Assembly: GCA_910579265.1 (NCBI GenBank)
Contig: CAJTTE010000022.1
Coordinates: 1 to 46,145 of the forward strand
Reading direction: 5' to 3'
DNA: 46,145 nt
DNA from: an uncultured Ruminiclostridium sp.
Lineage (GTDB): Bacteria; Bacillota; Clostridia; Oscillospirales; Ruminococcaceae
The notes under the pieces are model-generated. The model saw only the letters and a list, made by a program, of their open reading frames with translations, searched no databases and was not told where the DNA came from. Below are positions 7,884-16,075 of the stretch, piece by piece; position 1 is the stretch's first letter; the number at the start of each line of letters is the position of its first letter. A program made the translations under genes and the position numbers.

Positions 7884-8944
7884 TTCCTTCCCCAATAATG
7901 AGAGGTCTTACCTCATATTTCTCCTCTATCGATGCCAAAACAGCCATATATAGTGACAGTTTTGAACTTATATCTTCACCCTGTATGGATTATTTTGAAA
8001 ATCTTGATATAAGTGCAATAGTTGCCGATCCGCCCGTTAAAGACGAAAAAATATATTCCGTAAAAGCAGGAGATGAGAAGGCCGTCATTTCCGTAACGCC
8101 TGTATTTAAAAGCAAACGTATCGTTGCCGCTTACGCTTTTGTCGTAAGATCGGATTATTACATTTACAAAATGATGAATGCCGGCATAATTGCCGATTAC
8201 ACAAATTATACGCTCGAAAAACACAGAGATCACATTACAGATGTGATACAGAACAACAAAATAATAATCGAATGCATAAAGAAGGGCGAGAGCACGGAGG
8301 AAACTCTGGATCTACTCGAAAAACAAAACGATATTTTGATCGATGTTTACAGCGAATTGAACCGTACAAGGTATTCAGCATTTGCGGACAGCGGTTACAA
8401 GCGTGTAAACTGTAATGTTACCGCTTTGCTGTCAGCATTGTGCAGCGAAGCCGAATTATGTTTCCGAGAGGTGAAACGGGAAGTTATTATTGACATCGAG
8501 CAAAGAAATTATTATGCAAAAATCGATTTTAACCTTCTGACTATCGCAATTTCAAACCTTCTCCATTTTCATCTCTACACTTCCCCTTTAAAAAGCAAAA
8601 TTCATATATCAACACTATGTGATGAAGAAAGTTGCATCGAAATAACATTAAGATCAAAGCTTGACAAAACCGGATATGAAGAGCTTCAGGACAAAGCCTC
8701 GGCATTGTTTCTCCGTGATCTTGCACACAAAATAATATGCTATGACTGTAACGGTGAATACAAATTAAATCAGAACGATAAAGAACTGGAATCAAAAATT
8801 ATGATACCTGTTTCCAAAAAGAATCGCGGATCGTTGCTGACAAGTAAAAACTCAGCTTATCTCGGTATGGATTTCAAGCCCCTTCATTCTTCACTGTCCG
8901 GCATAATAGCTTCGGAAATGCAAAAACTGAAAAAAACAAAATGA
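7880..8944 (+). CDS. Degenerate sensor-kinase-like protein
   Basis: A 354-residue soluble protein with no membrane segment. Residues 1-90 look PAS/sensor-like (AIYSDSFELISSP, then AVISVTPVFKSKRIVAAYAF). A helical middle region (100-180) sits where a dimerisation domain would be, but there is no H-box with a phospho-acceptor His. Residues 185-310 resemble a histidine-kinase ATPase fold: FNLLTIAISNLLHFHL parallels the N-box, but the G1 and G2 glycine boxes are missing. It is therefore probably a non-catalytic relative that binds a partner or ligand. It is translationally coupled to the DUF896 gene upstream and lies 309 bp before a response regulator; a functional link is inference only. Confidence 0.55.
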   Translation: MIPSPIMRGLTSYFSSIDAKTAIYSDSFELISSPCMDYFENLDISAIVADPPVKDEKIYSVKAGDEKAVISVTPVFKSKRIVAAYAFVVRSDYYIYKMMNAGIIADYTNYTLEKHRDHITDVIQNNKIIIECIKKGESTEETLDLLEKQNDILIDVYSELNRTRYSAFADSGYKRVNCNVTALLSALCSEAELCFREVKREVIIDIEQRNYYAKIDFNLLTIAISNLLHFHLYTSPLKSKIHISTLCDEESCIEITLRSKLDKTGYEELQDKASALFLRDLAHKIICYDCNGEYKLNQNDKELESKIMIPVSKKNRGSLLTSKNSAYLGMDFKPLHSSLSGIIASEMQKLKKTK

Positions 8945-9030
8945 TAAAGCTGGCTATGGGATCGGCAGTCAATAAAAAATATTTCTGTCTATTTTAAAAA
9001 GCTTGTCACATATCTATCATATTGTACGGC

Positions 9031-9036
9031 TATAAT
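9031..9036 (+). promoter_or_regulatory. Possible -10 element for the structured leader
   Basis: A perfect TATAAT hexamer, 5 bp before the first hairpin of the leader. No good -35 lies at 16-18 bp; TTGTCA at 9004-9009 is 21 bp away. A start near 9043 would place hairpin 1 at the very 5' end of the RNA. Confidence 0.4.
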
Positions 9037-9040
9037 CATA

Positions 9041-9187
9041 CTTGTCAGGAGAGATCCTGACAAGTGGTTAATGACACATTAATCATAATTTCCTCTCCCA
9101 ACATTTTCATTATAATATCATTTGATTTCGCACAATTTGTGCAGGCCGTTCAGTTAAGGCGAAAGCTAAGACTGAACGATTTTTTTT
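9041..9187 (+). ncRNA. Structured leader or small RNA with four stem-loops
   Basis: Four inverted repeats follow one another in 147 nt. Hairpin 1 is a perfect 10-bp stem, CTTGTCAGGA/TCCTGACAAG, with a GAGA loop (9041-9064). Hairpin 2 is GGTTAATG/CATTAATC (9066-9084). Hairpin 3 is GCACA/TGTGC (9130-9142). Hairpin 4, CGTTCAGT/ACTGAACG (9147-9178), has an inner GAAA-capped stem and is followed by a run of T to 9187. Hairpin 4 is a convincing intrinsic terminator that ends 66 bp before the response-regulator gene. The unit may be a cis-acting leader, a free small RNA, or the 3' end of the preceding operon. I do not recognise a known riboswitch class. Confidence 0.5.
9147..9187 (+). terminator. 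Intrinsic terminator upstream of the response regulator
   Basis: Stem CGTTCAGT (9147-9154)/ACTGAACG (9171-9178), an internal GGC-GAAA-GC cap, then eight T from 9180. It either ends the 7668-8944 operon or attenuates transcription into 9254. Confidence 0.8.
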
Positions 9188-9253
9188 ACAATATTGACCG
9201 ATCGGAAACCTTAACAGTTTAAAATAAATAAATTTTTAGCAGGAGGTAATCAT

Positions 9254-9925
9254 ATGTATAAAATACTTATAGCCGATGATGAACAAAAAATCCGGGAAGT
9301 ACTCAGGGAATATGCGGAATATGAAGGTCATGAGGTGACGGAAGCCGTCGACGGAATGCAGGCTGTAGAGCTTTCCAAGCAGGAAGACTTTGACATAATA
9401 ATACTTGATATTATGATGCCCCGCCTTGACGGATTCTCCGCATGCAAAGAAATAAGAAAACTAAAACAAACGCCTGTTCTGATGCTGTCTGCGAGGGGCG
9501 AAGAATATGATAAGCTGTTCGGATTTGAGATAGGGGCGGACGATTATGTCGTGAAGCCATTCTCTCCGAAAGAAGTTCTGGCAAGAATCAACGCTATTAT
9601 CAAAAGGAACAAATCCGGAGATACTCCTGCCGACGCAGTAACATTCGAGGGACTTGAGATCAATTTCACCTCAAGAGACGTAAAGATCGACGGAATAAAG
9701 GCTAACCTTACCCCAAAGGAATACGATCTACTGTTTTATCTTGTAAGAAACAAAAATATCGCCCTGTCAAGAAATAAGCTTCTTGAGGAGGTCTGGGGAT
9801 ATGACTTTTTCGGTGACGACCGAACCATTGACACCCACATAAAAATGCTGAGAAACAATCTGGGTCCATACAGAAAATTTATAGTTACTCTCAGGGGAAT
9901 GGGATATAAGTTTGAGGCAAACTGA
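9254..9925 (+). CDS. OmpR/PhoB-family response regulator
   Basis: DNA-binding half of a two-component system. The 223 residues begin with a receiver domain (1-118) carrying acidic residues D8-D9, phospho-acceptor Asp52 in IIILDIMMPRLDG, the LSA switch residue and Lys101 in VVKPF. The C-terminal winged helix (about 130-222) includes LTPKEYDLLFYLVRN and the recognition region DDRTIDTHIKMLRNNLG. The start follows an excellent AGGAGGT at 9242-9248. The stop overlaps the kinase start by 1 bp (TGATG), so the two are translated together. Regulated genes cannot be read from sequence. The structured leader and terminator upstream suggest that its transcription is conditional. Confidence 0.95.
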   Translation: MYKILIADDEQKIREVLREYAEYEGHEVTEAVDGMQAVELSKQEDFDIIILDIMMPRLDGFSACKEIRKLKQTPVLMLSARGEEYDKLFGFEIGADDYVVKPFSPKEVLARINAIIKRNKSGDTPADAVTFEGLEINFTSRDVKIDGIKANLTPKEYDLLFYLVRNKNIALSRNKLLEEVWGYDFFGDDRTIDTHIKMLRNNLGPYRKFIVTLRGMGYKFEAN

Positions 9926-11400
9926 TGAAAGAATATTTTAAAAGCATACGCTTCAGAATATGGATAACCTTCGTAGCCTTTTCTTTGGGAACAATGGGGA
10001 TCCTGTTATTTGCTCAGATCATTCTTACTCCTTTATTTTACGGACGGATGAAAACTCAGGAATATATTACTGCTTCCGACACAATAAAATCATGGGTCAC
10101 ATCGGACGGCTGGAGTCCTTACAGTATTTCGGATACTCAAGCTTTGAAAAATTCGGTAGGACAACTGGCAACAACTCACCAGTTTGAGATAATAATCAAT
10201 CTGCCTGCAACCAACGGAACAATTTATGCATCACGCTCCGGCGGAAATGATATACTGGCAAACACCGTAAACGATGAAATCAAAAACGCTCTTTTAAAAG
10301 CAAAAAACGGCACGATCATAACAAAAATGGACAATAACGGTGACGAAGGCGTGATACTGGCAACGTATGTGAAAAAATATGATGAAATAGCGGCGTATAT
10401 ATTTATTTTCGGCTATACGGAGCCCATAGGAACTACATTAAGCATAGTAAACACTCTTTCATTTATCTGCTCCAATGTTATACTCGTAGGCGCATGTATC
10501 GTATCAATAATGATTTCGTCGCATATCGCCAATCCTCTTGTCAAAATTTCGCGAAACGCCGACAAGCTTATTACCGGCGAGTTCAATATGAAAATAAAGA
10601 AAACAGAATACGATGAGATAGCCACATTGACCGAAAATTTAAATGCAGCATCCGCTGAAATATCAAAAACCGAAACTCTTCGAAGAGATATCATGGCCAA
10701 TGTTTCGCACGATCTCAGGACCCCTCTCACCATGATAAAAGCGTATGCCGAAATGATAAGGGATTTGTCAGGAAACAATCCGGAAAAAAGAGAAAAGCAT
10801 TTACAGGTAATTATTGACGAAACCGATCGTCTGACCTTGCTGGTAAGCGATATTCTGAATCTTTCAAAGCTTGAAAGCGGGGTAATGCCTATCAACTATT
10901 CCGTATTCAACTTTTCAGAGCACCTGAAGGGGATAATAAGCAGATTTTCTCTGCTCGATGACGCTAAGGACTATCAGGTAACTCTTGAAGAGGACGAGGG
11001 GATAATGCTGAATGCCGATCAGCAAAAAATCGAACAGGTAGTTTACAATCTTGTAAACAATGCCATTAATTATATGGGAGACGATATGCAGGTGCATGTG
11101 CGGCTTTTCAGAAAAACACAGGATACGGCAAGGTTTGAAGTTGCAGATAAAGGCGTGGGCATACCTGATGAACAGCTTCCTTATATCTGGGACAGATATT
11201 ACAAAATAGACCGTTCAGAAAATCACAAGCGAGCCGTAAAAGGAACCGGATTAGGCTTATCCATAGTTAAAAACATACTTAACAGCCACGGCTTTGTCTA
11301 CGGATGTGACAGTAAATTAGGCGAAGGAAGCATATTCTGGTTTGAATTCAATATACACAAAGAGACTAAGAAGGAGGAAAAGGAGCTTCTTAAGCCGTGA
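9925..11400 (+). CDS. Membrane sensor histidine kinase
   Basis: Partner kinase of the 9254 regulator. In 491 residues: membrane helix 1 (about 12-35); an extracellular sensor region (36-165) with no recognisable ligand fold; membrane helix 2 (170-198); HAMP (200-250); HisKA with phospho-acceptor His262 in ANVSHDLRTPL; and a full ATPase domain. The ATPase shows N-box VVYNLVNNAINY, G1 DKGVGI, the F-box-like region LPYIWDRYYK, and G2 KGTGLGLSIVK. All catalytic motifs are intact, unlike the kinase-like protein at 7880. It overlaps the regulator by 1 bp and the RluA gene by 4 bp, so all three form one translationally coupled unit. Confidence 0.95.
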   Translation: MKEYFKSIRFRIWITFVAFSLGTMGILLFAQIILTPLFYGRMKTQEYITASDTIKSWVTSDGWSPYSISDTQALKNSVGQLATTHQFEIIINLPATNGTIYASRSGGNDILANTVNDEIKNALLKAKNGTIITKMDNNGDEGVILATYVKKYDEIAAYIFIFGYTEPIGTTLSIVNTLSFICSNVILVGACIVSIMISSHIANPLVKISRNADKLITGEFNMKIKKTEYDEIATLTENLNAASAEISKTETLRRDIMANVSHDLRTPLTMIKAYAEMIRDLSGNNPEKREKHLQVIIDETDRLTLLVSDILNLSKLESGVMPINYSVFNFSEHLKGIISRFSLLDDAKDYQVTLEEDEGIMLNADQQKIEQVVYNLVNNAINYMGDDMQVHVRLFRKTQDTARFEVADKGVGIPDEQLPYIWDRYYKIDRSENHKRAVKGTGLGLSIVKNILNSHGFVYGCDSKLGEGSIFWFEFNIHKETKKEEKELLKP

Positions 11401-12329
11401 GACAACTGACGTATACAATCGATGAAAGCTTCGAAGGGAAAAAAATTTCGGCTCTTCTTGTAAGCAAGGGCTTTTCCTCGGAAATAATCAAAATGCTGAA
11501 AAGGGGCGGACTGTATGTAAACGGCAGTGCCGCTCCAACTGTCTTTGTACTCAGTAAAAATGACACGGTTAAAATCATATTTCCCGATGAAGAAAATACG
11601 GCGCAGCCTATTCTTGCTTCCGGAGTAAAAATCGTGTATGCCGATGAAGACTTAGTCATAGCGGATAAGCCGCCGTTTCTGCCTATGCATCAGAGCATAG
11701 CGCATTATGAGGATACATTGGCAAATCACTTCGCGGCTATTTATCCGAAATGCAGATTCCGCTGTGTTACACGCCTTGACAAAAACACATCCGGACTGTG
11801 CGTCATAGCGCTCAATAAGCCGGCAGCAGCTATACTATGCCATAGGAGACCTCAAAAGCTTTACTATGCCGTTGTAGAAGGTATAACCGAAAAAACGGGC
11901 ACCGTCAATGCTCCTATAGCAAGAGAAGAAGAAAGCATGATCAAACGCAAGGTATGTGCTCAGGGTCAGCCCGCAATAACTCATTATAAGACCCTTAAAA
12001 CAAATGCAGATGATAATGTGTCTCTACTTGAAATATCTCTGGAAACAGGACGCACACATCAGATCAGGGTCCATATGTCCTATATAGGTCATCCGCTCTG
12101 CGGAGACGAGTTATACGCAGGCAGAACCGATATAATAAACCGTCAGGCTCTTCACTGCGGATATGTAAAATTTTTTCACCCGCTGACGGGAAAAGAAATG
12201 GAGTTTAAAAGTCAAATACCTGAGGATATGAAAAAGCTTTTATATGCTAAACAAACATCCGTAGGCACAACCGGGACATATACGGAGGATCACGAAAAGC
12301 TGCCTTTTAACTCGGATAATAAGGTTTAG
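11397..12329 (+). CDS. RluA-family RNA pseudouridine synthase
   Basis: Isomerises specific uridines in rRNA or tRNA to pseudouridine. The 310 residues show an N-terminal S4-like RNA-binding domain (about 12-65, ISALLVSKGFSSEIIKMLKR), then the synthase domain. The catalytic motif is RLDKNTSGL with Asp128, followed by ETGRTHQIRVHMSYIGHPL (residues 217-235), a hallmark of the RluA group. The start is GTG at 11397, overlapping the kinase stop as GTGA; AAGGAG lies 11 bp upstream. The target base cannot be deduced. A C-terminal tail of about 30 residues past the usual end is unremarkable. Coupling to a sensor kinase is unusual but could be merely positional. Confidence 0.92.
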   Translation: MRQLTYTIDESFEGKKISALLVSKGFSSEIIKMLKRGGLYVNGSAAPTVFVLSKNDTVKIIFPDEENTAQPILASGVKIVYADEDLVIADKPPFLPMHQSIAHYEDTLANHFAAIYPKCRFRCVTRLDKNTSGLCVIALNKPAAAILCHRRPQKLYYAVVEGITEKTGTVNAPIAREEESMIKRKVCAQGQPAITHYKTLKTNADDNVSLLEISLETGRTHQIRVHMSYIGHPLCGDELYAGRTDIINRQALHCGYVKFFHPLTGKEMEFKSQIPEDMKKLLYAKQTSVGTTGTYTEDHEKLPFNSDNKV

Positions 12330-12632
12330 GAACAGGCAACTTTTTATTGAGACCGTATGTATTCCTGAAGGCTCGCCTTCACAAATTTCTCGCAGCATTT
12401 TTCGCATTCAGCACGATTTTACCTTATCAACACTATTTTTCATTTATTCAGGCTTAATGCAACGCTTCAATGCCTTTGTGTATTGCTTAAATGTTATTAT
12501 AGTGCAAATATCTCACTTAGGCTTTAATTGCTTGCAGCTGTCAAATCAATTTAATTTTACCATAGTTTTTTATTAAACGCTTGAGGCTTTACAGCTTAAT
12601 ATTAAAACGGGATTTTTTGCTTTTATAAAACA
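12330..12632. other. Spacer after the RluA gene
   Basis: About 300 bp without an open frame of interest. A small hairpin, GAAGG/CCTTC, sits at about 12367-12380 but lacks a T-tract. The next clear element is the bidirectional terminator at 12633. Confidence 0.35.
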
Positions 12633-12662
12633 AAAACAGACACTTTAGAAGTGTCTGTTTTT
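12633..12662. terminator. Bidirectional terminator
   Basis: A 13-bp stem, AAAACAGACACTT/AAGTGTCTGTTTT, with the 3-nt loop TAG. It is flanked by T-tracts on both strands. It would end the minus-strand 13568/14178 operon 18 bp past its last stop, and plus-strand transcription from the RluA side. Confidence 0.9.
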
Positions 12663-12680
12663 ATATCGGAAAAAACCGAC

Positions 12681-13568
12681 TTAGGGAGCTGTAGTAACTG
12701 CGGGAGGCTCGGGAAGCTTAGCAACAGGAGAAGCGTCAAATATAAGCTTGATATTAACTTCTTCTGTCTTTACAATCTTATCCCAACCAACTGTAGGCAT
12801 AGTAGAAACGTCACCGCGAACCTTAGCACATGCAGTACCGTTCAAAGGAATTCTGAAGAGTTCCTTAGATGTATCCTTGCTGGTCAAAACCATCTGATTG
12901 GTATTGCTTGTAGCAAACTTATCGGAGTAAACACCTGTAACGGATGTGCTTGAACCGGTTGTAGATGCAGCAGCCTCAAAATAGAGGAATATAGAGTTGT
13001 AGGTATCACCGGGAGTAAGCTTTGTTCCGGTAGCATCCCATGTAGGCTGCTTAAGAGGAGCGGTAGCAATTTTAATCTTGGTGCTGGGCTTAGTTACGGG
13101 AGTGCCGTCAGGATTGGTGTCGGTCATAACCTTAGTCTTACCGTCAGCCTCAAACTTAAGAGATCCGTCATCGTTCGTATCCTGAATAGTCAAACGGTTG
13201 CCCTTATCGTCATACATAGTGGTAGCAGCAATAGAACCGGTAACAGTGATCTTTACTTCTGCTTCGCTCTTGCTTGTAAACTTAAGCTCGGGAGAAATAA
13301 CGGTGCTGTCATCTCCGGTTTTTCCCGTAGTGTCAACCTTTGTGGTTACACCGGAAGTGCTGGAAGTAACTGTGATCGACATTGTATAGGGGTTAAGAAC
13401 TATACCGGCAGTCGTGGGCCAAGTGATATCGATTTTAGGTGTAGTAACCAATGTATCAACAGGTACCTCAAAATGAGACTTGTCGGTGCTGGCTGCTGCA
13501 AATGCCGTTGCGGAAAGTGAAAGCGCCGTTGCTGCAGCTAAAACGGCAGAAATCAACTGTTTTTTCAT
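12681..13568 (-). CDS. Secreted protein of unknown function
   Basis: Secreted 295-residue protein. Residues 1-25 are a classic signal peptide (MKKQLISAV, then Ala-rich, cleavage after ATAFA). The mature part is rich in Thr, Ser, Val and Asp, with alternating hydrophobic stretches typical of beta-sandwich surface proteins. DTNDDGSLKFEAD and DTNPDGT (about residues 129-155) resemble Ca-binding aspartate loops. It ends in a Pro-rich tail without an LPxTG motif. WPTTAGIVLNPY recalls N-terminal segments of other clostridial surface proteins, but I cannot name a family. GGAGG precedes the ATG. It lies 31 bp after a membrane-anchored protein gene, so the two probably form a surface pair. Confidence 0.7.
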   Translation of the reverse strand: MKKQLISAVLAAATALSLSATAFAAASTDKSHFEVPVDTLVTTPKIDITWPTTAGIVLNPYTMSITVTSSTSGVTTKVDTTGKTGDDSTVISPELKFTSKSEAEVKITVTGSIAATTMYDDKGNRLTIQDTNDDGSLKFEADGKTKVMTDTNPDGTPVTKPSTKIKIATAPLKQPTWDATGTKLTPGDTYNSIFLYFEAAASTTGSSTSVTGVYSDKFATSNTNQMVLTSKDTSKELFRIPLNGTACAKVRGDVSTMPTVGWDKIVKTEEVNIKLIFDASPVAKLPEPPAVTTAP

Positions 13569-13599
13569 ATTCAGCCTCCATGAAAAAGTATTTATTTCT

Positions 13600-14178
13600 T
13601 TATTGTCCGTTCACTATAAGGTCAAGCGCAAGAAACAATTGGGAACCATGCAGTGTTTCGTGATCATCCTCGACCTGTGTTAAGACAAGTAAAGCCTTGT
13701 AATTTCCGGGATCAAGCTTAATCTCCGATTTAAAATGGTCTATACCCTTGCCCGGAGCAATAAGTCCGGTCAAAAGGAGCTGCTCCTGAGCCGTGTTATC
13801 CTTGTATATGTTGATATACAGATCGTATTTGTTCTCTATGCTGTTCATTATGTAGCATTCGAAGTTTTCTCCGTCATTGCTGACCGCGATATTTTTATGC
13901 GAAAGTGTGATATATCCTTCTTCGGTCTTCTGGAACAGGTCATTAACCTCTTTTTCAAGCTCATCGGGATCAAGAACTATCGCAGCCTCATCATACTTAA
14001 GCTTTCCGTCAACCATATTGTTTTTTATCGGATCATAAGGAGCCTCGTCCTTTTCGTTAAGAAGCACTATAAGCAATGTTGTACCCAAAGCCAGTATTGT
14101 AATTCCGAGAACGATAATAATGATGGCAATAAGTTTTTTGTTCTCTTCTTTTTCTTTTTTTTCGGTTTTGGCAGACAT
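13600..14178 (-). CDS. Membrane-anchored extracytoplasmic protein
   Basis: A 192-residue protein of unknown function. A Lys/Glu-rich cytoplasmic N-terminus (1-14) precedes one strong membrane helix (about 16-42, IAIIIIVLGITILALGTTLL), and the rest should lie outside. The outer domain includes a predicted beta-rich region (YDLYINIYKDN, LLLTGLIAPGKGIDHFKSEI, GNYKALLVLTQVE). The start at 14178 is chosen because AGGAGG lies 9 bp upstream; an earlier in-frame Met at 14229 has none. It is first of two genes, with a promoter at 14263-14291, followed by the secreted protein. The layout recalls WxL-type surface pairs, where a membrane-anchored protein accompanies a secreted one, but motif identity is lacking. 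Confidence 0.7.
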   Translation of the reverse strand: MSAKTEKKEKEENKKLIAIIIIVLGITILALGTTLLIVLLNEKDEAPYDPIKNNMVDGKLKYDEAAIVLDPDELEKEVNDLFQKTEEGYITLSHKNIAVSNDGENFECYIMNSIENKYDLYINIYKDNTAQEQLLLTGLIAPGKGIDHFKSEIKLDPGNYKALLVLTQVEDDHETLHGSQLFLALDLIVNGQ

Positions 14179-14262
14179 AAATCTAATCCTCCTGAAATTT
14201 TCGGTGTAAACACAATATTTTGGTATCAATCTATATTCAGCTGTCTACCTGTTGTTAAAAAC

Positions 14263-14291
14263 ATAATACCATAATTTTCCGACGCCTTCAA
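14263..14291 (-). promoter_or_regulatory. Promoter of the surface-protein pair
   Basis: On the minus strand: TTGAAG (14286-14291), 17-bp spacer, TATTAT (14263-14268). The -10 is preceded by TATGG, so it is also an extended -10 (TGG-TATTAT). Confidence 0.7.
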
Positions 14292-15278
14292 TTGACAGAT
14301 TATACAATCATCAATGTTCAAATGGGTTCACTTTTAACAATCCTGTTTATGTAACCGGACATATTCCGTTATGAACGCCTCAGCTGACGTCTTCGTTATT
14401 AATATCGTCATATAAACGGAAAACTTTAGTATCCCCGGGAAAATTTTTCTATATGCAGTCAGCACATGAAGAAAAAGTTTAAAGTTTAAATCTTTATAAT
14501 ATGATATGATTTTTTAGCAAACCCAATATGTATAAATTCGCAATAAAACATAATACACTTTCAAAAAAGCTGACAGGCATCAGGAAAAAGTGGTCTCGTA
14601 AGTATTTTCGGTTAGTTTAGGCTTACAACTTATAACAGCTGTTTATCATAATTTTTTTAACGGTAAAATGCGGCTTTACGGTATCGGTTTTTACAGCGTT
14701 AATGTTTTTTACAACCCGCAAAAGGCTTAAAACCGTTTTGGTTAGTCAGCGGTAACTTCGTTTTTAAGAACCCTTTTTCATTTTAATGCATAAAAAGCAC
14801 TTGATATTTGAGCTTCGATGATATTTCCGGAAATCAACAGCTGATCAGAAAATATTTATTGTTTATTTTAAATAATCAGCATAATCGATCCGATATAAAT
14901 GAATTTGATCACATTTAAATTAATTCTTATGTTATGCAATATCATAGATCCAATGCAAAACCATATAAGGTATAGACTACTGAGCATGTAAAAAATAAAA
15001 AACAGCTCGGAAGAAAGCTGACAAAAGATTAAAGATATAACCTACTTACGGCTCGATAATCAAAATAAATCAATGGCATATACTGCAAACTTAATAACAA
15101 GATAAAGCGGCGTAACAGATCACATTCGTTTCCGGCAAGCGTTCAATGCTTTATTCTTACAGCTTACGGAAATCTTATCCGAGTTTCCAAAGAACCCTTT
15201 ATTAAAAGGGTCTTTCCTGTTATAAATGCATATTTATGTGGCAGTGTTAAAACTCGTAGAAAAATTTATATAAAACTA
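14292..15278. other. Gene-free kilobase
   Basis: Nearly 1 kb with stops in all frames and no coding signal. It is A/T rich. The only structure noted is AAAGAACCCTTT/AAAGGGTCTTT at about 15189-15215, an imperfect terminator-like hairpin that could insulate the RHH gene downstream. It has no detectable similarity to repeats A, B or C. Confidence 0.4.
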
Positions 15279-15314
15279 TTGACAAATTATTAAAACGGTG
15301 ATATACTTATATCA
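15279..15314 (+). promoter_or_regulatory. RHH gene promoter with overlapping palindrome
   Basis: TTGACA (15279-15284), 17 bp, TATACT (15302-15307). A perfect palindrome TGATATA-CT-TATATCA (15299-15314) covers the -10. Ribbon-helix-helix dimers bind short palindromes, so autorepression by the downstream protein is the simplest reading (inference). Confidence 0.7.
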
Positions 15315-15338
15315 GATCAAAGAAAAGGATTTGTATTT

Positions 15339-15998
15339 ATGAGTAAAAGTGTTTACAGTCTTGTGCTTACCGACGAAGTGATCGACGCAATCGACAGGCT
15401 TGCTTATGCTACGGGAATAAGCAGATCCGGATTTATCGACCGTGTGCTTGCCGAAAGAGTTGGGTTTTCTACCGCAGAAATGCGGACTGACGGAATTTTT
15501 GAAAGCCTTAACAGGCTGTTTTCCGAAGGCGGAGACGGCTTTATCGTTAAATCGGAAAATCAATCCATGCTCATACGCTCCTCGCTAAAATATAAGTATA
15601 AACCCACGATACGCTATTCCCTTCAGCTTCTGAGGACGGGTGAATATACGGAAGGGGAGCTTAAGGTCAGCTTCCGCACACAGTCGGAGGAGCTAAAGAA
15701 AAAGATGGAGGATTTTCTGCGGCTCTGGGCCAAGCTTGAGAATACGTATATCGTTAAGTATTTTCCCGACGGGATACGGTATTTTATTGAGGACGGGCGG
15801 TTTTCAAGGGTGTTTGTGCTGCCGGAAGGATACAGGAATAAAAGCAACGAGGATATCGGCAAAGCTATCGCAGAGTATATACGTATGTTTGACGATGTTC
15901 TGAAATGTTTTTTTGCCGAGGAGGACAGCGGAAAGGGTGCGGCGGCGGCAGCTGACAGGTACTGCCGGTATCTTGAAAAAGGGATCGTGGTTATATGA
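15339..15998 (+). CDS. Ribbon-helix-helix (CopG-like) DNA-binding protein
   Basis: 219 residues. Residues 3-48 fit a ribbon-helix-helix domain: a beta strand SVYSLVLTDEV, helix DAIDRLAYATG, then SRSGFIDRVLAERVG. RHH proteins bind DNA as dimers through the strand. The rest (50-219) is a conserved-looking domain without an assignable fold (SLKYKYKPTIRYSLQLL, LKVSFRTQSEELKKKMEDFL); it is much larger than in toxin-antitoxin CopG proteins, so this is more likely a ligand- or partner-binding regulator. The ATG follows AAAGGA. The promoter carries a palindrome over its -10. Codon use is more GC-rich than in the genes just downstream. It is separated from the Imm33-like gene by 77 bp. Confidence 0.75.
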   Translation: MSKSVYSLVLTDEVIDAIDRLAYATGISRSGFIDRVLAERVGFSTAEMRTDGIFESLNRLFSEGGDGFIVKSENQSMLIRSSLKYKYKPTIRYSLQLLRTGEYTEGELKVSFRTQSEELKKKMEDFLRLWAKLENTYIVKYFPDGIRYFIEDGRFSRVFVLPEGYRNKSNEDIGKAIAEYIRMFDDVLKCFFAEEDSGKGAAAAADRYCRYLEKGIVVI

Positions 15999-16075
15999 AC
16001 GGGAGTAGTTATTGAAAGTTTTAATTTGAGGATCAGATAAATTACAACGGACAATGTAAAACAGAGGTATATATT

